DNA of 64,000 nt from VAZQ01 sp963702695 (GTDB lineage: Bacteria > Pseudomonadota > Alphaproteobacteria > Rhizobiales > Xanthobacteraceae), in contig CAVPDS010000005.1 of assembly GCA_963702695.1 (NCBI GenBank), positions 1-64,000 of the forward strand, in the 5' to 3' direction. This document shows positions 17,393 to 25,419 of this stretch, piece after piece; position 1 is the stretch's first letter, and the number at the start of each line of letters is the position of its first letter. The position numbers and the translations under genes were made by a program. The notes below the pieces were generated by a model, which saw nothing but the letters and a program-made list of their open reading frames with translations, was not told the origin of the DNA and searched no databases.

Positions 17393-17811
17393 AGCGCCTA
17401 CGTTGCATTCCACCGACGGACACGGCTCGCATCATTTTGATGCGGCGGGTTCGACAGAAAGGGACTTCGGCCGAAGTCAAACTCGGCGAACTGTTGCGTG
17501 CTTTAAATCTTCGTTATCGAAAAAACGTAAGATCACTGCCCGGCTCGCCGGATTTCGCCAATAAAACTCGAAGGTGGGCGATTTTCGTAAACGGGTGTTT
17601 TTGGCATCATCACAAAGGATGCTCACGCGCGACAATTCCGACTCGAAATCACGCGTTCTGGCTGGATAAGTTCGAGACCAATCAATTGAGAGATGAAGCC
17701 AAGGTCCTACGGCTCCGACAGCAGCGTTTTCGCGTCCTTACCGTATGGGAATGTGAGCTCGGCGACTCTCGGCTGCTACGCCGACTGCAACGCTTTGCAG
17801 GGATATTGTGA
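17389..17811 (+). CDS. vsr: very short patch repair (Vsr) endonuclease
   Basis: A 140-residue Vsr protein. It nicks next to T:G mismatches that arise when 5-methylcytosine deaminates. Visible are RQKGTSAEVKLGELLRALNLRYRK, catalytic aspartate D55 in PGSPDF, the zinc/metal site FVNGCFWHHHKGC and the helix TRNHAFWLDKF, followed by VLTVWECEL. The length matches the family. It overlaps both neighbours (ATGA with the methyltransferase, TGATG with the next gene), so the three are cotranslated. It protects the methylated sites against mutation. Confidence 0.94.
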   Translation: MKRLRCIPPTDTARIILMRRVRQKGTSAEVKLGELLRALNLRYRKNVRSLPGSPDFANKTRRWAIFVNGCFWHHHKGCSRATIPTRNHAFWLDKFETNQLRDEAKVLRLRQQRFRVLTVWECELGDSRLLRRLQRFAGIL

Positions 17812-18605
17812 TGGCCAAGCGCACGAAATTGCCGACCTCGGAGGATCTCGACCGTCTCGACGAAGAACTTCGCTATGCCGGCGACCGTCAGAAGACGCTG
17901 ACCATATTGGCTACGATCGAAGCTCACCTGCGATCCTTGGATATTCCAGAGGAATATCGCTCGTATATCGAACTCGGACGAGCCAAAAAACGAGATTTTG
18001 CGCAGCGCCTTTCGACCTGTGTTGCACAAAAACTCGCTGACGCACTCAGACCAAAATTTCGCGGGATTCTTCCAGATGAAGATGGGGCGAAGCAAGAATC
18101 GCGTTCTGGCTCGGCGAGTGGATTGAAGAAGTTGGACGTGAATTATTCCAATCCGCAAATCGGGTTGGGCCTGGGCGTGTCCATTAAGACTTTGAATTTC
18201 AAAGACGAGATGACCGGCCGCTACACGAAGAACGTCAAGAGACTCGACGGTGAATTACGTGCCGAAGCGCAAGATTATCATGTCAGACAACCTTTTTCCG
18301 TATTGGCGGCCTTGGTGTTTCTACCGCAGGACGCGGCATTCGACAGCGCTGCCAAATCGAGTTTGCGCCATACTTGGGAAGTTTTTGAAAGACGGGCGGG
18401 ACGGAAATCCACTACAAACGAAGCAAGTTTATTCGAGCGGATTTGGATTTGCGTTTATGATAGCGGCCCCGAGGATTTCGGCCGATGTCGATGCTTCGAT
18501 ACGGCACATGAGATACCGTTCAAAGGCCTTTCTACTGAAGATATTTCATTGTCGCGTGTAATCACGGAAATCGAGCAGGCCTTCCGCGCTCGAAACAAAC
18601 GATAA
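17811..18605 (+). CDS. candidate type II restriction endonuclease
   Basis: A 264-residue protein directly coupled to the methyltransferase and vsr genes. The core segment SNPQIGLGLGVSIKTLNFKD is followed by GRYTKNVKRLDGELRAEA and DYHVRQPFSVLAALVFLP. Together they look like a nuclease fold in which SIKT could be the variant (D/E)xK strand, with D128-like residues before it. I cannot name the family with certainty; similar proteins are found beside dcm/vsr pairs. The stop is two bases from the lepA stop on the opposite strand, so the cassette abuts lepA exactly. A GTG at 17808 is an alternative start. Confidence 0.6.
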   Translation: MAKRTKLPTSEDLDRLDEELRYAGDRQKTLTILATIEAHLRSLDIPEEYRSYIELGRAKKRDFAQRLSTCVAQKLADALRPKFRGILPDEDGAKQESRSGSASGLKKLDVNYSNPQIGLGLGVSIKTLNFKDEMTGRYTKNVKRLDGELRAEAQDYHVRQPFSVLAALVFLPQDAAFDSAAKSSLRHTWEVFERRAGRKSTTNEASLFERIWICVYDSGPEDFGRCRCFDTAHEIPFKGLSTEDISLSRVITEIEQAFRARNKR

Positions 18606-18607
18606 GA

Positions 18608-20419
18608 TCACACGTCCACTTTCAGCGCGGCGATGAACGCCTCCTGCGGGATTTCCACCTTCCCGTACTGGCGCATCTTCTTCTTGCCTTCCTTCTGCTT
18701 CTCCAGGAGCTTGCGCTTGCGGGTGACGTCGCCGCCGTAGCATTTCGCGGTCACGTCCTTCCGGAAGGCGCGCACGGTTTCGCGCGCGATCACCTTGCCG
18801 CCGATCGCGGCCTGGATCGGCACCTGGAACATGTGCGGCGGGATCAGTTCTTTCAGCTTCTCGGCCATCGCGCGTCCGCGCTGCTCAGCACGCGTGCGGT
18901 GGACCAGCATGGCGAGCGCGTCGACCGGCTCGCCGTTGACCAGCATCTGCAGCTTGACCAGGTCGGCGGCCTTGTAATCGGTGAGATGATAGTCGAACGA
19001 AGCGTAGCCCTTCGACACCGATTTGAGCCGGTCGTAGAAATCGAACACCACTTCGTTGAGCGGCAGGTCGTATTTCACCAGCGCGCGATTGCCCACGTAG
19101 GTCAGCTCGACCTGGCTGCCGCGGCGGTCCTGGCAGAGTTTCAGCACGCTGCCGAGATACTCATCCGGCGTCAGGATGGTGGCGCGGATCCACGGTTCCT
19201 CGATCTCCTTGACGTAGACCGGATCGGGCATGTCGACCGGATTGTGGATCTCCAGTTCCTTCCCGTTCGCCTGCTTGATCTTGTAGATGACCGACGGCGC
19301 GGTCGCGATCAGGTCCAGGTTGAACTCGCGCTCGAGCCGTTCCTGGATGATCTCGAGATGGAGCAGTCCGAGGAAGCCGCAGCGGAAGCCGAAGCCGAGT
19401 GCCGCCGAGGTCTCCATCTCGAAGGTGAAGCTGGCATCGTTGAGGCGCAGCTTGCCCATAGCGGCGCGCAGGTCTTCGAACTGCGCGGCGTCGACCGGGA
19501 ACAAGCCGCAGAACACCACCGGGATCGAGGGCCGGAACCCGGGCAGCGCTTCCGCCGCCGGCTTGCGCTCGTCGGTGATGGTGTCGCCGACGCGGGTATC
19601 GGCCACGTCCTTGATCGAGGCGGTGAGGAAGCCGATCTCGCCGGGTCCGAGTTCCTCCGCGGGTGTGAGTTTCGGCGTGAACACGCCGACCCGGTCAACC
19701 TCGTAGGAGGCGTCCGTGCCCATCATCCGGATGCGCTGGTCCTTGCGCAGCGTGCCGTCGACGATGCGCAGCAGAACGACGACGCCGAGATAGGCATCGT
19801 ACCAGCTATCGACCAGCAGCGCCTTGAGCGGGCCGGTGCGGTCGCCCTTGGGCGGCGGCAGCCGGGTCACGATGGCCTCCAGCACTTCCGGGACGTTCAG
19901 CCCGGTCTTGGCGGAAATGAGGATCGCGTTGGAGGCGTCGAGGCCGATCACGTCCTCGATCTGCTGCTTGACCTTGTCGGGCTCGGCCGCCGGCAGGTCG
20001 ACCTTGTTGAGCACCGGCACGATCTCGTGGTTGTTCTCGATCGCCTGGTAGACGTTCGCCAGCGTCTGCGCCTCGACGCCCTGGCTGGCGTCGACCACCA
20101 GCAGGGAACCCTCGCAGGCGGCGAGTGAGCGGTTTACCTCGTAGGCGAAGTCGACATGGCCGGGCGTATCGATCAGGTTGAGCACATAAGCCTTGCCGTC
20201 GCGCGCTCGATAATTGAGCCGCACGGTCTGCGCCTTGATGGTAATCCCGCGCTCACGCTCGATGTCCATGGAATCGAGCACCTGCTCACGCCCGACCATT
20301 TCGCGCTCGGTCAGGCCGCCGGTGAGCTGGATCAGCCGATCGGCCAGCGTCGACTTGCCGTGGTCGATATGGGCGATGATGGCGAAGTTGCGGATATTGT
20401 CGATGGGGACCGCAGTCAT
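18608..20419 (-). CDS. lepA: elongation factor 4 (ribosome back-translocase)
   Basis: A 603-residue translational GTPase. The G-domain starts NFAIIAHIDHGKSTLADRL, with switch II DTPGHVDF and NKVD in the G4 position. EF-G-like domains II, III and V follow, and the LepA-specific C-terminal domain ends RKDVTAKCYGGDVTRKRKLL and then KVDV. It acts on stalled or mistranslocated ribosomes. The gene is complete. Its 3' end is the insertion point of the accessory region to its left, which carries two partial copies of this tail. Confidence 0.97.
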   Translation of the reverse strand: MTAVPIDNIRNFAIIAHIDHGKSTLADRLIQLTGGLTEREMVGREQVLDSMDIERERGITIKAQTVRLNYRARDGKAYVLNLIDTPGHVDFAYEVNRSLAACEGSLLVVDASQGVEAQTLANVYQAIENNHEIVPVLNKVDLPAAEPDKVKQQIEDVIGLDASNAILISAKTGLNVPEVLEAIVTRLPPPKGDRTGPLKALLVDSWYDAYLGVVVLLRIVDGTLRKDQRIRMMGTDASYEVDRVGVFTPKLTPAEELGPGEIGFLTASIKDVADTRVGDTITDERKPAAEALPGFRPSIPVVFCGLFPVDAAQFEDLRAAMGKLRLNDASFTFEMETSAALGFGFRCGFLGLLHLEIIQERLEREFNLDLIATAPSVIYKIKQANGKELEIHNPVDMPDPVYVKEIEEPWIRATILTPDEYLGSVLKLCQDRRGSQVELTYVGNRALVKYDLPLNEVVFDFYDRLKSVSKGYASFDYHLTDYKAADLVKLQMLVNGEPVDALAMLVHRTRAEQRGRAMAEKLKELIPPHMFQVPIQAAIGGKVIARETVRAFRKDVTAKCYGGDVTRKRKLLEKQKEGKKKMRQYGKVEIPQEAFIAALKVDV

Positions 20420-20468
20420 GGGCGGCAGATAACACCCGACCCCCGCAGCGGCAAGCGGCTGGCGCGGA

Positions 20469-21497
20469 TTACTCCAGGAACGGCCGCGCCCGGTCCACCG
20501 CCGCCTTGGGCGTGGTCACGATCCGCTTAACGGTCTTCTGCAGAGTCTCGCCGCTCACCGGATCGACCTCGAAGCGCAAGGCCGTCGCCTCGGCGATGAA
20601 GTCCGGGTCCTTCATGGTGGCGTCGAAGGCGGCGCGCAGCGCCTTGACCCGCTCCTGCGGCACGCCCGGCGCAACCGCGAACGGACGCCCGAGCAGGCTG
20701 CCGGACAGGACCAGTTCGACGAACTGGCGGTCTTCAGGAGTCTTGGTCATGTCCTCGACCGCGGGCGCACCGAGGTCGGACGCGGCGGGGCCCGACCGCG
20801 CGATGAAGTTGACGAGCTTGTCCTTGACCCATTGCGGCTTGTTCGCCTTCCAGCTCGCCCAGGAATTGACCCGGCCCTCGACCTCGCCGCGCTCCATGGC
20901 CAGGTTGATCTGGGCGCCGGCGTTGTAGCCGGTGACGATCTTGAACTTCGTGCCGAACAGCTCGTTCAGCAGTGCCGGAAAGGCGTAGATGTTGGAGCCG
21001 CGCGCACTCGCCCCGATGACGACCTCGCGCGTGCGCGCGTCCTCGATGGTCGCCACGCCGGTCGAGCTCCATACCCCCAGCACCTCGATCGACGGCGCCA
21101 TGGTACCGAGCCAGTGCATTTTTGAAGTATCGAACTGGATGCCGGGCTTTCCCACGGTCTGCGCGGCGGGCAGGCCGGTCTGCACCATGCCGATAACGGT
21201 GCCGTCTTGCGGGGCCTGGGTGTAGAGGTAGTTCAGCATCTTCGTACCGCCGGCGCCGATCATGTTCTGCGTGACCGATGCGGGATTGCCTGGGAGATGA
21301 TGGACGATGTGCCGCCCCACCAGCCGCGTCACCGCGTCGAACTCGCCGCCGACGCCGATGCCGCACAGCATGGTGATGGTCTTGCCGCGATAGAAGTCGG
21401 CGACAGACTGCGCCCGTACGGCAGGCGCTGCCGTGAGACTTGCGAGTATCACGGCGGCGGCCGTTATCGATTTTCGTGACGTGAACAAGGGCGACAT
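20469..21497 (-). CDS. tripartite tricarboxylate transporter (TctC/Bug) receptor 1
   Basis: A 342-residue periplasmic receptor with a signal peptide (about residues 1-29, APAVRAQS). It has the Bug-family opening VADFYRGKTITMLCGIGVGG, then NMIGAGGTKMLNYLY and the end block LRFEVDPVSGETLQKTVKRI. It is the last of three tandem paralogues sharing the same architecture. Family members bind carboxylates, amides or aromatic acids. No TctA/TctB membrane genes lie in the window, so it may use a remote permease or act as a sensor. Confidence 0.88.
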   Translation of the reverse strand: MSPLFTSRKSITAAAVILASLTAAPAVRAQSVADFYRGKTITMLCGIGVGGEFDAVTRLVGRHIVHHLPGNPASVTQNMIGAGGTKMLNYLYTQAPQDGTVIGMVQTGLPAAQTVGKPGIQFDTSKMHWLGTMAPSIEVLGVWSSTGVATIEDARTREVVIGASARGSNIYAFPALLNELFGTKFKIVTGYNAGAQINLAMERGEVEGRVNSWASWKANKPQWVKDKLVNFIARSGPAASDLGAPAVEDMTKTPEDRQFVELVLSGSLLGRPFAVAPGVPQERVKALRAAFDATMKDPDFIAEATALRFEVDPVSGETLQKTVKRIVTTPKAAVDRARPFLE

Positions 21498-21521
21498 GGC
21501 GTTGGCGCACCTCCGGCGCTT

Positions 21522-22541
21522 TCACTCCAGAAAAGGCTTTGCCCTCGCGGCCAGATTCTTGGGCGTCGATACCACCTTGGCGGCAATCTTTTCCAGCGCC
21601 TCGCCGGCGACCGGACTTACCTCGAAACTCAGCTTCTCCATCTCGGCGCGGAATTCCGGGTCCTTCATTACACCTTCGAACGCGGCGCGCAGCGCCGTTA
21701 CACGATCCTCCGGCGTGCCGGGCGTCGTCGTGAAGGGACGGCCGAACTGAGTGCCTGACACGACCAGCTCGATGATCTGCCGTTCGTCGTCCGTGCGCGC
21801 CAGTTCCTCGAGCGAGGGCGCGGCGAGATCGGGGGCGCGCGGACCCGCCTGCGCGATGACGGTGATCTTGCCGTCGCGGAGCCAGTCGGGCTTGGTCGTC
21901 TTCCAGCTCGACCACGAATTGTTGCGCGCTTCCACCTCGCCGCGCTCCATGGCGAGGTTGATCGGGTTGCCGCTCTGGTAGCCGTGCACGATCTTGAGCC
22001 GGGTGCCGAGGAACTCGTTCATCATCGCTGGAAATGCGTAGGTCATCCCGCCGTGACCCGTCGACCCGACCACGACCTCGCGTTTGCGGGCATCCTCGAC
22101 GGTGCGGACGCCGGTCGTGTGCCAGACCGCGAGCGTCTCGGTGAGCGGCGCGATCGTCCCAAGCCAACGGAACTTGGCCGCGTCATACTGCGCGCCGGCG
22201 AGGCCGGTCGCCTGCGAGGGCACCAGTCCGTTCTGGATCACAGCGAGATAGGTGCCGTCGCGCGGCGCCTGCGTGAACATGAAGTTCGCCACCTTGAGCC
22301 CGCTCGCACCGGCCATGTTCTGCACGACCACGACAGGCCGGCCGGGGATGTGACGGCCGATGTATTTGGCAATCACGCGTGCCAGTACGTCGTATTCGCC
22401 GCCGGGTGCGGTACCCACCAGCATCGTCAAAGTCTTGCCGCGATAGAATTGCTCGGTCGTTTGCGCGTGCGCGACTGGGCAGCTCGCGATCGACCCCACA
22501 AGCACGCCCGCGATCGTCATTTTTAACCGCGCTGGTGACAT
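21522..22541 (-). CDS. tripartite tricarboxylate transporter (TctC/Bug) receptor 2
   Basis: A 339-residue paralogue of the genes on both sides. Signal peptide to about residue 26 (CPVAHAQT), then EQFYRGKTLTMLVGTAPGG, the ligand-loop region NMAGASGLKVANFMFTQAP, and NLAMERGEVEARNNSWSSWK. The strong similarity to its neighbours points to local duplication, while loop differences suggest different ligands. It is 24 bases from receptor 1 and 10 bases from receptor 3. Confidence 0.88.
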   Translation of the reverse strand: MSPARLKMTIAGVLVGSIASCPVAHAQTTEQFYRGKTLTMLVGTAPGGEYDVLARVIAKYIGRHIPGRPVVVVQNMAGASGLKVANFMFTQAPRDGTYLAVIQNGLVPSQATGLAGAQYDAAKFRWLGTIAPLTETLAVWHTTGVRTVEDARKREVVVGSTGHGGMTYAFPAMMNEFLGTRLKIVHGYQSGNPINLAMERGEVEARNNSWSSWKTTKPDWLRDGKITVIAQAGPRAPDLAAPSLEELARTDDERQIIELVVSGTQFGRPFTTTPGTPEDRVTALRAAFEGVMKDPEFRAEMEKLSFEVSPVAGEALEKIAAKVVSTPKNLAARAKPFLE

Positions 22542-22551
22542 GACGGCGTCC

Positions 22552-23562
22552 TCACTCGACCAGATGCTTCGCGCGCGCCGCGATCGGCTTCGGCGTACTG
22601 ATGATCAACTCGACGATCTTTTGCATCGCCTCGCCACCGATCGGCGTGACGTCGAATTTGAGGTTGGCGGCGTCGGCGAGGAAATCCGGGTCCTTCATGG
22701 TGGCGTCGAACGCTGCCCGCAGCGCCTTGACGCGCTCCTGCGGCACGCCCGGCGTGATGAAGAGGGGCGTGCCGAGCCGCGTGCCGGAGACCACGAGCTC
22801 GATCAGCGCGCGGTCCTCGGCGTTGCGGGCGAGATCCTCCATCGAAGGCGCGTCGAGATCGGGCGCGCGGGGGCCGGCCTGGACGATGATGTTGATCTTG
22901 TGATCGCGCAGCCATTCGGCCTGCGTGACCTTCCAGCTCGACCAACTGTTGTCGCGCGCTTCCACCTCGCCGCGCTCCATCGCGAGGTTGATCTCGTGGT
23001 TGCCGGCATAGCCGGTGACGATCTTGAATTTGGTGCCGAGCAGTTCGTTCATCATCGCGGGATAGGTGTAGAGGGTGCTGCCCTTGGCGTTGGCGCCGGC
23101 GATGACCTCGCGATGGCGCGCGTCCTCGACCGTCCTGACGCCGGTCGTATGCCATACCGCCACCGTCTCGACGACCGGCGCGATCGTGCCGAGCCAGTTG
23201 AACCGCGCGGCGTCGAACTGGAGGCTCTGCAGGCCGACCGCCTGCAGCGCCGGGAATGACCGCGGCATGGTCCCGATATAGGTCCCGTCGCGCGGCGCCT
23301 GGTTGAACAGGAAGTTCACCATCTTGAGACCGCCCGCGCCGAGCACGTTCTGCGGCACCAGCGCCGGATTGCCGGGAATGAACTTGCCGATATGGCGCGC
23401 CACCAGCCGGGTCTTGAGATCGTATTCGCCGCCGGGAAAAGCGCCGATCAGCATGCTGATGGTCTTGCCGCGATAGAATTCGGCAACCGATTGCGCCATT
23501 GCGCCATCCACGCTCGCGAGCGTGAGCGCAGCGCCAAGCACCGCCGCAGCGCATGACCGCAT
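22552..23562 (-). CDS. tripartite tricarboxylate transporter (TctC/Bug) receptor 3
   Basis: A 336-residue paralogue. ATG 23562 follows GGGGAG and gives the signal peptide MRSCAAAVLGAALTLASVDG ending MAQS; a longer reading from 23604 would add 14 hydrophilic residues and is unlikely. The mature part repeats the family pattern (AEFYRGKTISMLIGAFPGG, NVLGAGGLKMVNFLFNQAP). It is the first of the tandem set. Confidence 0.88.
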   Translation of the reverse strand: MRSCAAAVLGAALTLASVDGAMAQSVAEFYRGKTISMLIGAFPGGEYDLKTRLVARHIGKFIPGNPALVPQNVLGAGGLKMVNFLFNQAPRDGTYIGTMPRSFPALQAVGLQSLQFDAARFNWLGTIAPVVETVAVWHTTGVRTVEDARHREVIAGANAKGSTLYTYPAMMNELLGTKFKIVTGYAGNHEINLAMERGEVEARDNSWSSWKVTQAEWLRDHKINIIVQAGPRAPDLDAPSMEDLARNAEDRALIELVVSGTRLGTPLFITPGVPQERVKALRAAFDATMKDPDFLADAANLKFDVTPIGGEAMQKIVELIISTPKPIAARAKHLVE

Positions 23563-23590
23563 GATCTCCCCTTCGGGCGAGCGTCCGCTT

Positions 23591-24382
23591 TTATTCCGCG
23601 GCAACCTGGCTCTGCGCGAGGAACGGCTCGAGCGAGACCGGCTTGCCGGCGACGGCGACGATCATGCAGCCGGGCGGCACCGGTTTCCAGTGGCTCCGCT
23701 CGGCATCGAGCGGCTCCGACACGACGACGACGTTCTCGCCGGCCTCGCGGTAGTAAAGCGAGTTGGCGTTGTCGTTGGCGGAATAGCGGAAGGCGTAGAG
23801 GTCGCGCCCGTTGGCGAGCGCGGCGGTGAAGCGTAGCGGCTCCTTGTGGCCGTCGCGGCTCACCATGTCGGTCAACGTCGCCAGCGTGCGCATCGTGGCG
23901 CCGAGCGGGTCCTTGTCGCCGCCATTGCCCAGGATCGCGAGGAACACGGCCTCTGAATCGGTGGTGCCGACGCGTGAGCCGTAGAAGCTGTCCGGGATCA
24001 GCGCCTCGACCTTGCGGCGCATCCGTGCCCAGTTTCCGATCAGCCCGTTGTGCATGAACATCCAGCGCCCGCAGGCAAAGGGATGGCAGTTCGGCCGCGT
24101 GATCGGCGTGCCGGTCGAGGCGCGCACGTGAGCGAAATAGAGGTGCGAGCGGATGTGGCGGCAGAGGTAGCGCAGGTTCTCATCCGACCAGGCCGGGCGC
24201 ACCTCGCGGTAGAGCCCGGGCTCGGCGTGCTCGCCGTACCAGCCCATGCCGAAGCCGTCGCCGTTGGTGCTGGCGGTCGATTCAAGCGCGCGCTGGCTCT
24301 GCACCACCAGCGAATGCGCGGGTGCGGTGACGTATTGTTCGAGCGGGATCGTCTCCCCGCGATAAGCAATCCACCGGCACAT
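23591..24382 (-). CDS. class II glutamine amidotransferase (YafJ-like)
   Basis: A 263-residue N-terminal-nucleophile amidotransferase domain protein. After removal of Met, Cys2 is the nucleophile (MCRWIAYRGE). Typical pieces are NGDGFGMGWYG, YFAHVRASTGTPITRPNCHPF, FMHNGLIGNW and GTTDSEAVFL. The start at 24382 is required by the Cys2 rule and has GGAG in front; the frame is open 11 codons further upstream. It releases ammonia from glutamine, but no partner synthase domain is present and the acceptor is unknown. It lies 28 bases upstream of the TctC cluster on the same strand. Confidence 0.88.
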   Translation of the reverse strand: MCRWIAYRGETIPLEQYVTAPAHSLVVQSQRALESTASTNGDGFGMGWYGEHAEPGLYREVRPAWSDENLRYLCRHIRSHLYFAHVRASTGTPITRPNCHPFACGRWMFMHNGLIGNWARMRRKVEALIPDSFYGSRVGTTDSEAVFLAILGNGGDKDPLGATMRTLATLTDMVSRDGHKEPLRFTAALANGRDLYAFRYSANDNANSLYYREAGENVVVVSEPLDAERSHWKPVPPGCMIVAVAGKPVSLEPFLAQSQVAAE

Positions 24383-24550
24383 GGGTGGCTCCGGATCCCT
24401 TGAGCGTATCAGCATAGTTTCGCGCCGCGTTGCGGCAAAGCGAAGGCAGGTACGAAGTATTATTAATTAGATATTGATGGTTCTGACGCCTGAAAACCGC
24501 TCAGCCCCAACAGATCAGCCCAGACAGAAGTGAATATCTGCCACGCCCGC

Positions 24551-25192
24551 TTACGGTAGCGGTTCGGGAGCCATCATCTCGGCGTGCACCAGGTAGCGCA
24601 GCGGTCCGGAGAACTTGGCGTCGAGCGGCCAGCAGGTGGCGAGCACGAGCCGTCGGCCGGGCGCGAGCGGATCAATGCCGGAGGCATCCCAGCTCACCAC
24701 CGAGGTGCCGGTGACGCGATAGTGGAATTCCGCGCCGTCGCCGCGGGTGACGCGGATCACGTCGCCGACGACCACGTCGGCGAGGAAGGCGAAGTGGGTG
24801 TCGCGGTGCGCGGAATAGACTGCGGTTCCGCGCTCGCCGGCGTCGGGCGTCCGCTCGACATGGCCGGGGCCGAAGGCGAGCGCCTGGCCGCTCGCGCCCG
24901 CAAGCACGATGGCGCTTTGCCTGAGCCGGGGGACCTCGATCCGCGCGACCGGCCAGGTATCTGCCCAGGACCAGGGTTTGACCAGCTTGCCGGTCGCGAG
25001 CGTTTCAGCGAAAGCGCGTTCGAGCAGCACCTGCGCCAGCACCGCCTTGGCGTGGATATAGATCGCCTCACCGATCAGCCAGAGCCCCAACGCGGCGAGC
25101 GTCAGCGCGATCGCCATCACCGTGGTCGAGGCGCAGCGGGCGCCGCGCGCGAGGTTTTGACTATCGGCGGAGAACATCGGTTCGCTCAGCAT
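24551..25192 (-). CDS. Gram-negative (proteobacterial) sortase
   Basis: A 213-residue membrane-anchored transpeptidase. One transmembrane helix lies at about residues 23-45. The sortase fold follows, with H129 in YSAHRDTHF, the catalytic C187 in LVLATCWPLD and R199 in GPLRYLVH. GPG at about 108-110 is the motif of the marine-type proteobacterial sortase group. It should cut its substrate at an LPxTx-like signal and join it to an amine acceptor. The only plausible substrate is the neighbouring VIT/VWA protein, 227 bases upstream on the same strand. Gap 24383-24550 shows only an A/T-rich patch around 24456-24480. Confidence 0.88.
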   Translation of the reverse strand: MLSEPMFSADSQNLARGARCASTTVMAIALTLAALGLWLIGEAIYIHAKAVLAQVLLERAFAETLATGKLVKPWSWADTWPVARIEVPRLRQSAIVLAGASGQALAFGPGHVERTPDAGERGTAVYSAHRDTHFAFLADVVVGDVIRVTRGDGAEFHYRVTGTSVVSWDASGIDPLAPGRRLVLATCWPLDAKFSGPLRYLVHAEMMAPEPLP

Positions 25193-25386
25193 GGGCGGTC
25201 ACTCCGGGAGCTTTCTCCTCACGCCGCGGAGCGAGACGAAGCTGTCGCGGCGCTTCTTCTGCCCTCCCAGCAAGGGGGAGGGCAAAAGAAGAGAAAGCGG
25301 GGGACGCGCACGCAGCCGGTTGGCCATGGCTGCGTGCGCGCGGGGAGGGGCGACGGGGGTGTCGGGGGACATGCCCCTCCCCGGTG

Positions 25387-25411
25387 CCTCCCCGGGTGCG
25401 GTCCGGGGAGG
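25387..25411 (-). terminator. GC-rich hairpin after the sortase target gene
   Basis: CCTCCCCGG and CCGGGGAGG pair across a 7-base loop, just downstream of the minus-strand VIT/VWA gene. There is no clear U-tract, so it may attenuate or stabilise the transcript, not end it fully. A second, weaker CCCTCCC / GGGAGGG pairing lies at 25260-25286. Confidence 0.4.
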
Positions 25412-25419
25412 ATCGGTGA

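Noticed and set aside
14072..18607. Classical integrase-mediated genomic island at lepA
   Set aside because: No tyrosine or serine integrase gene is present, and the repeats are unequal parts of lepA, so att sites are not supported.
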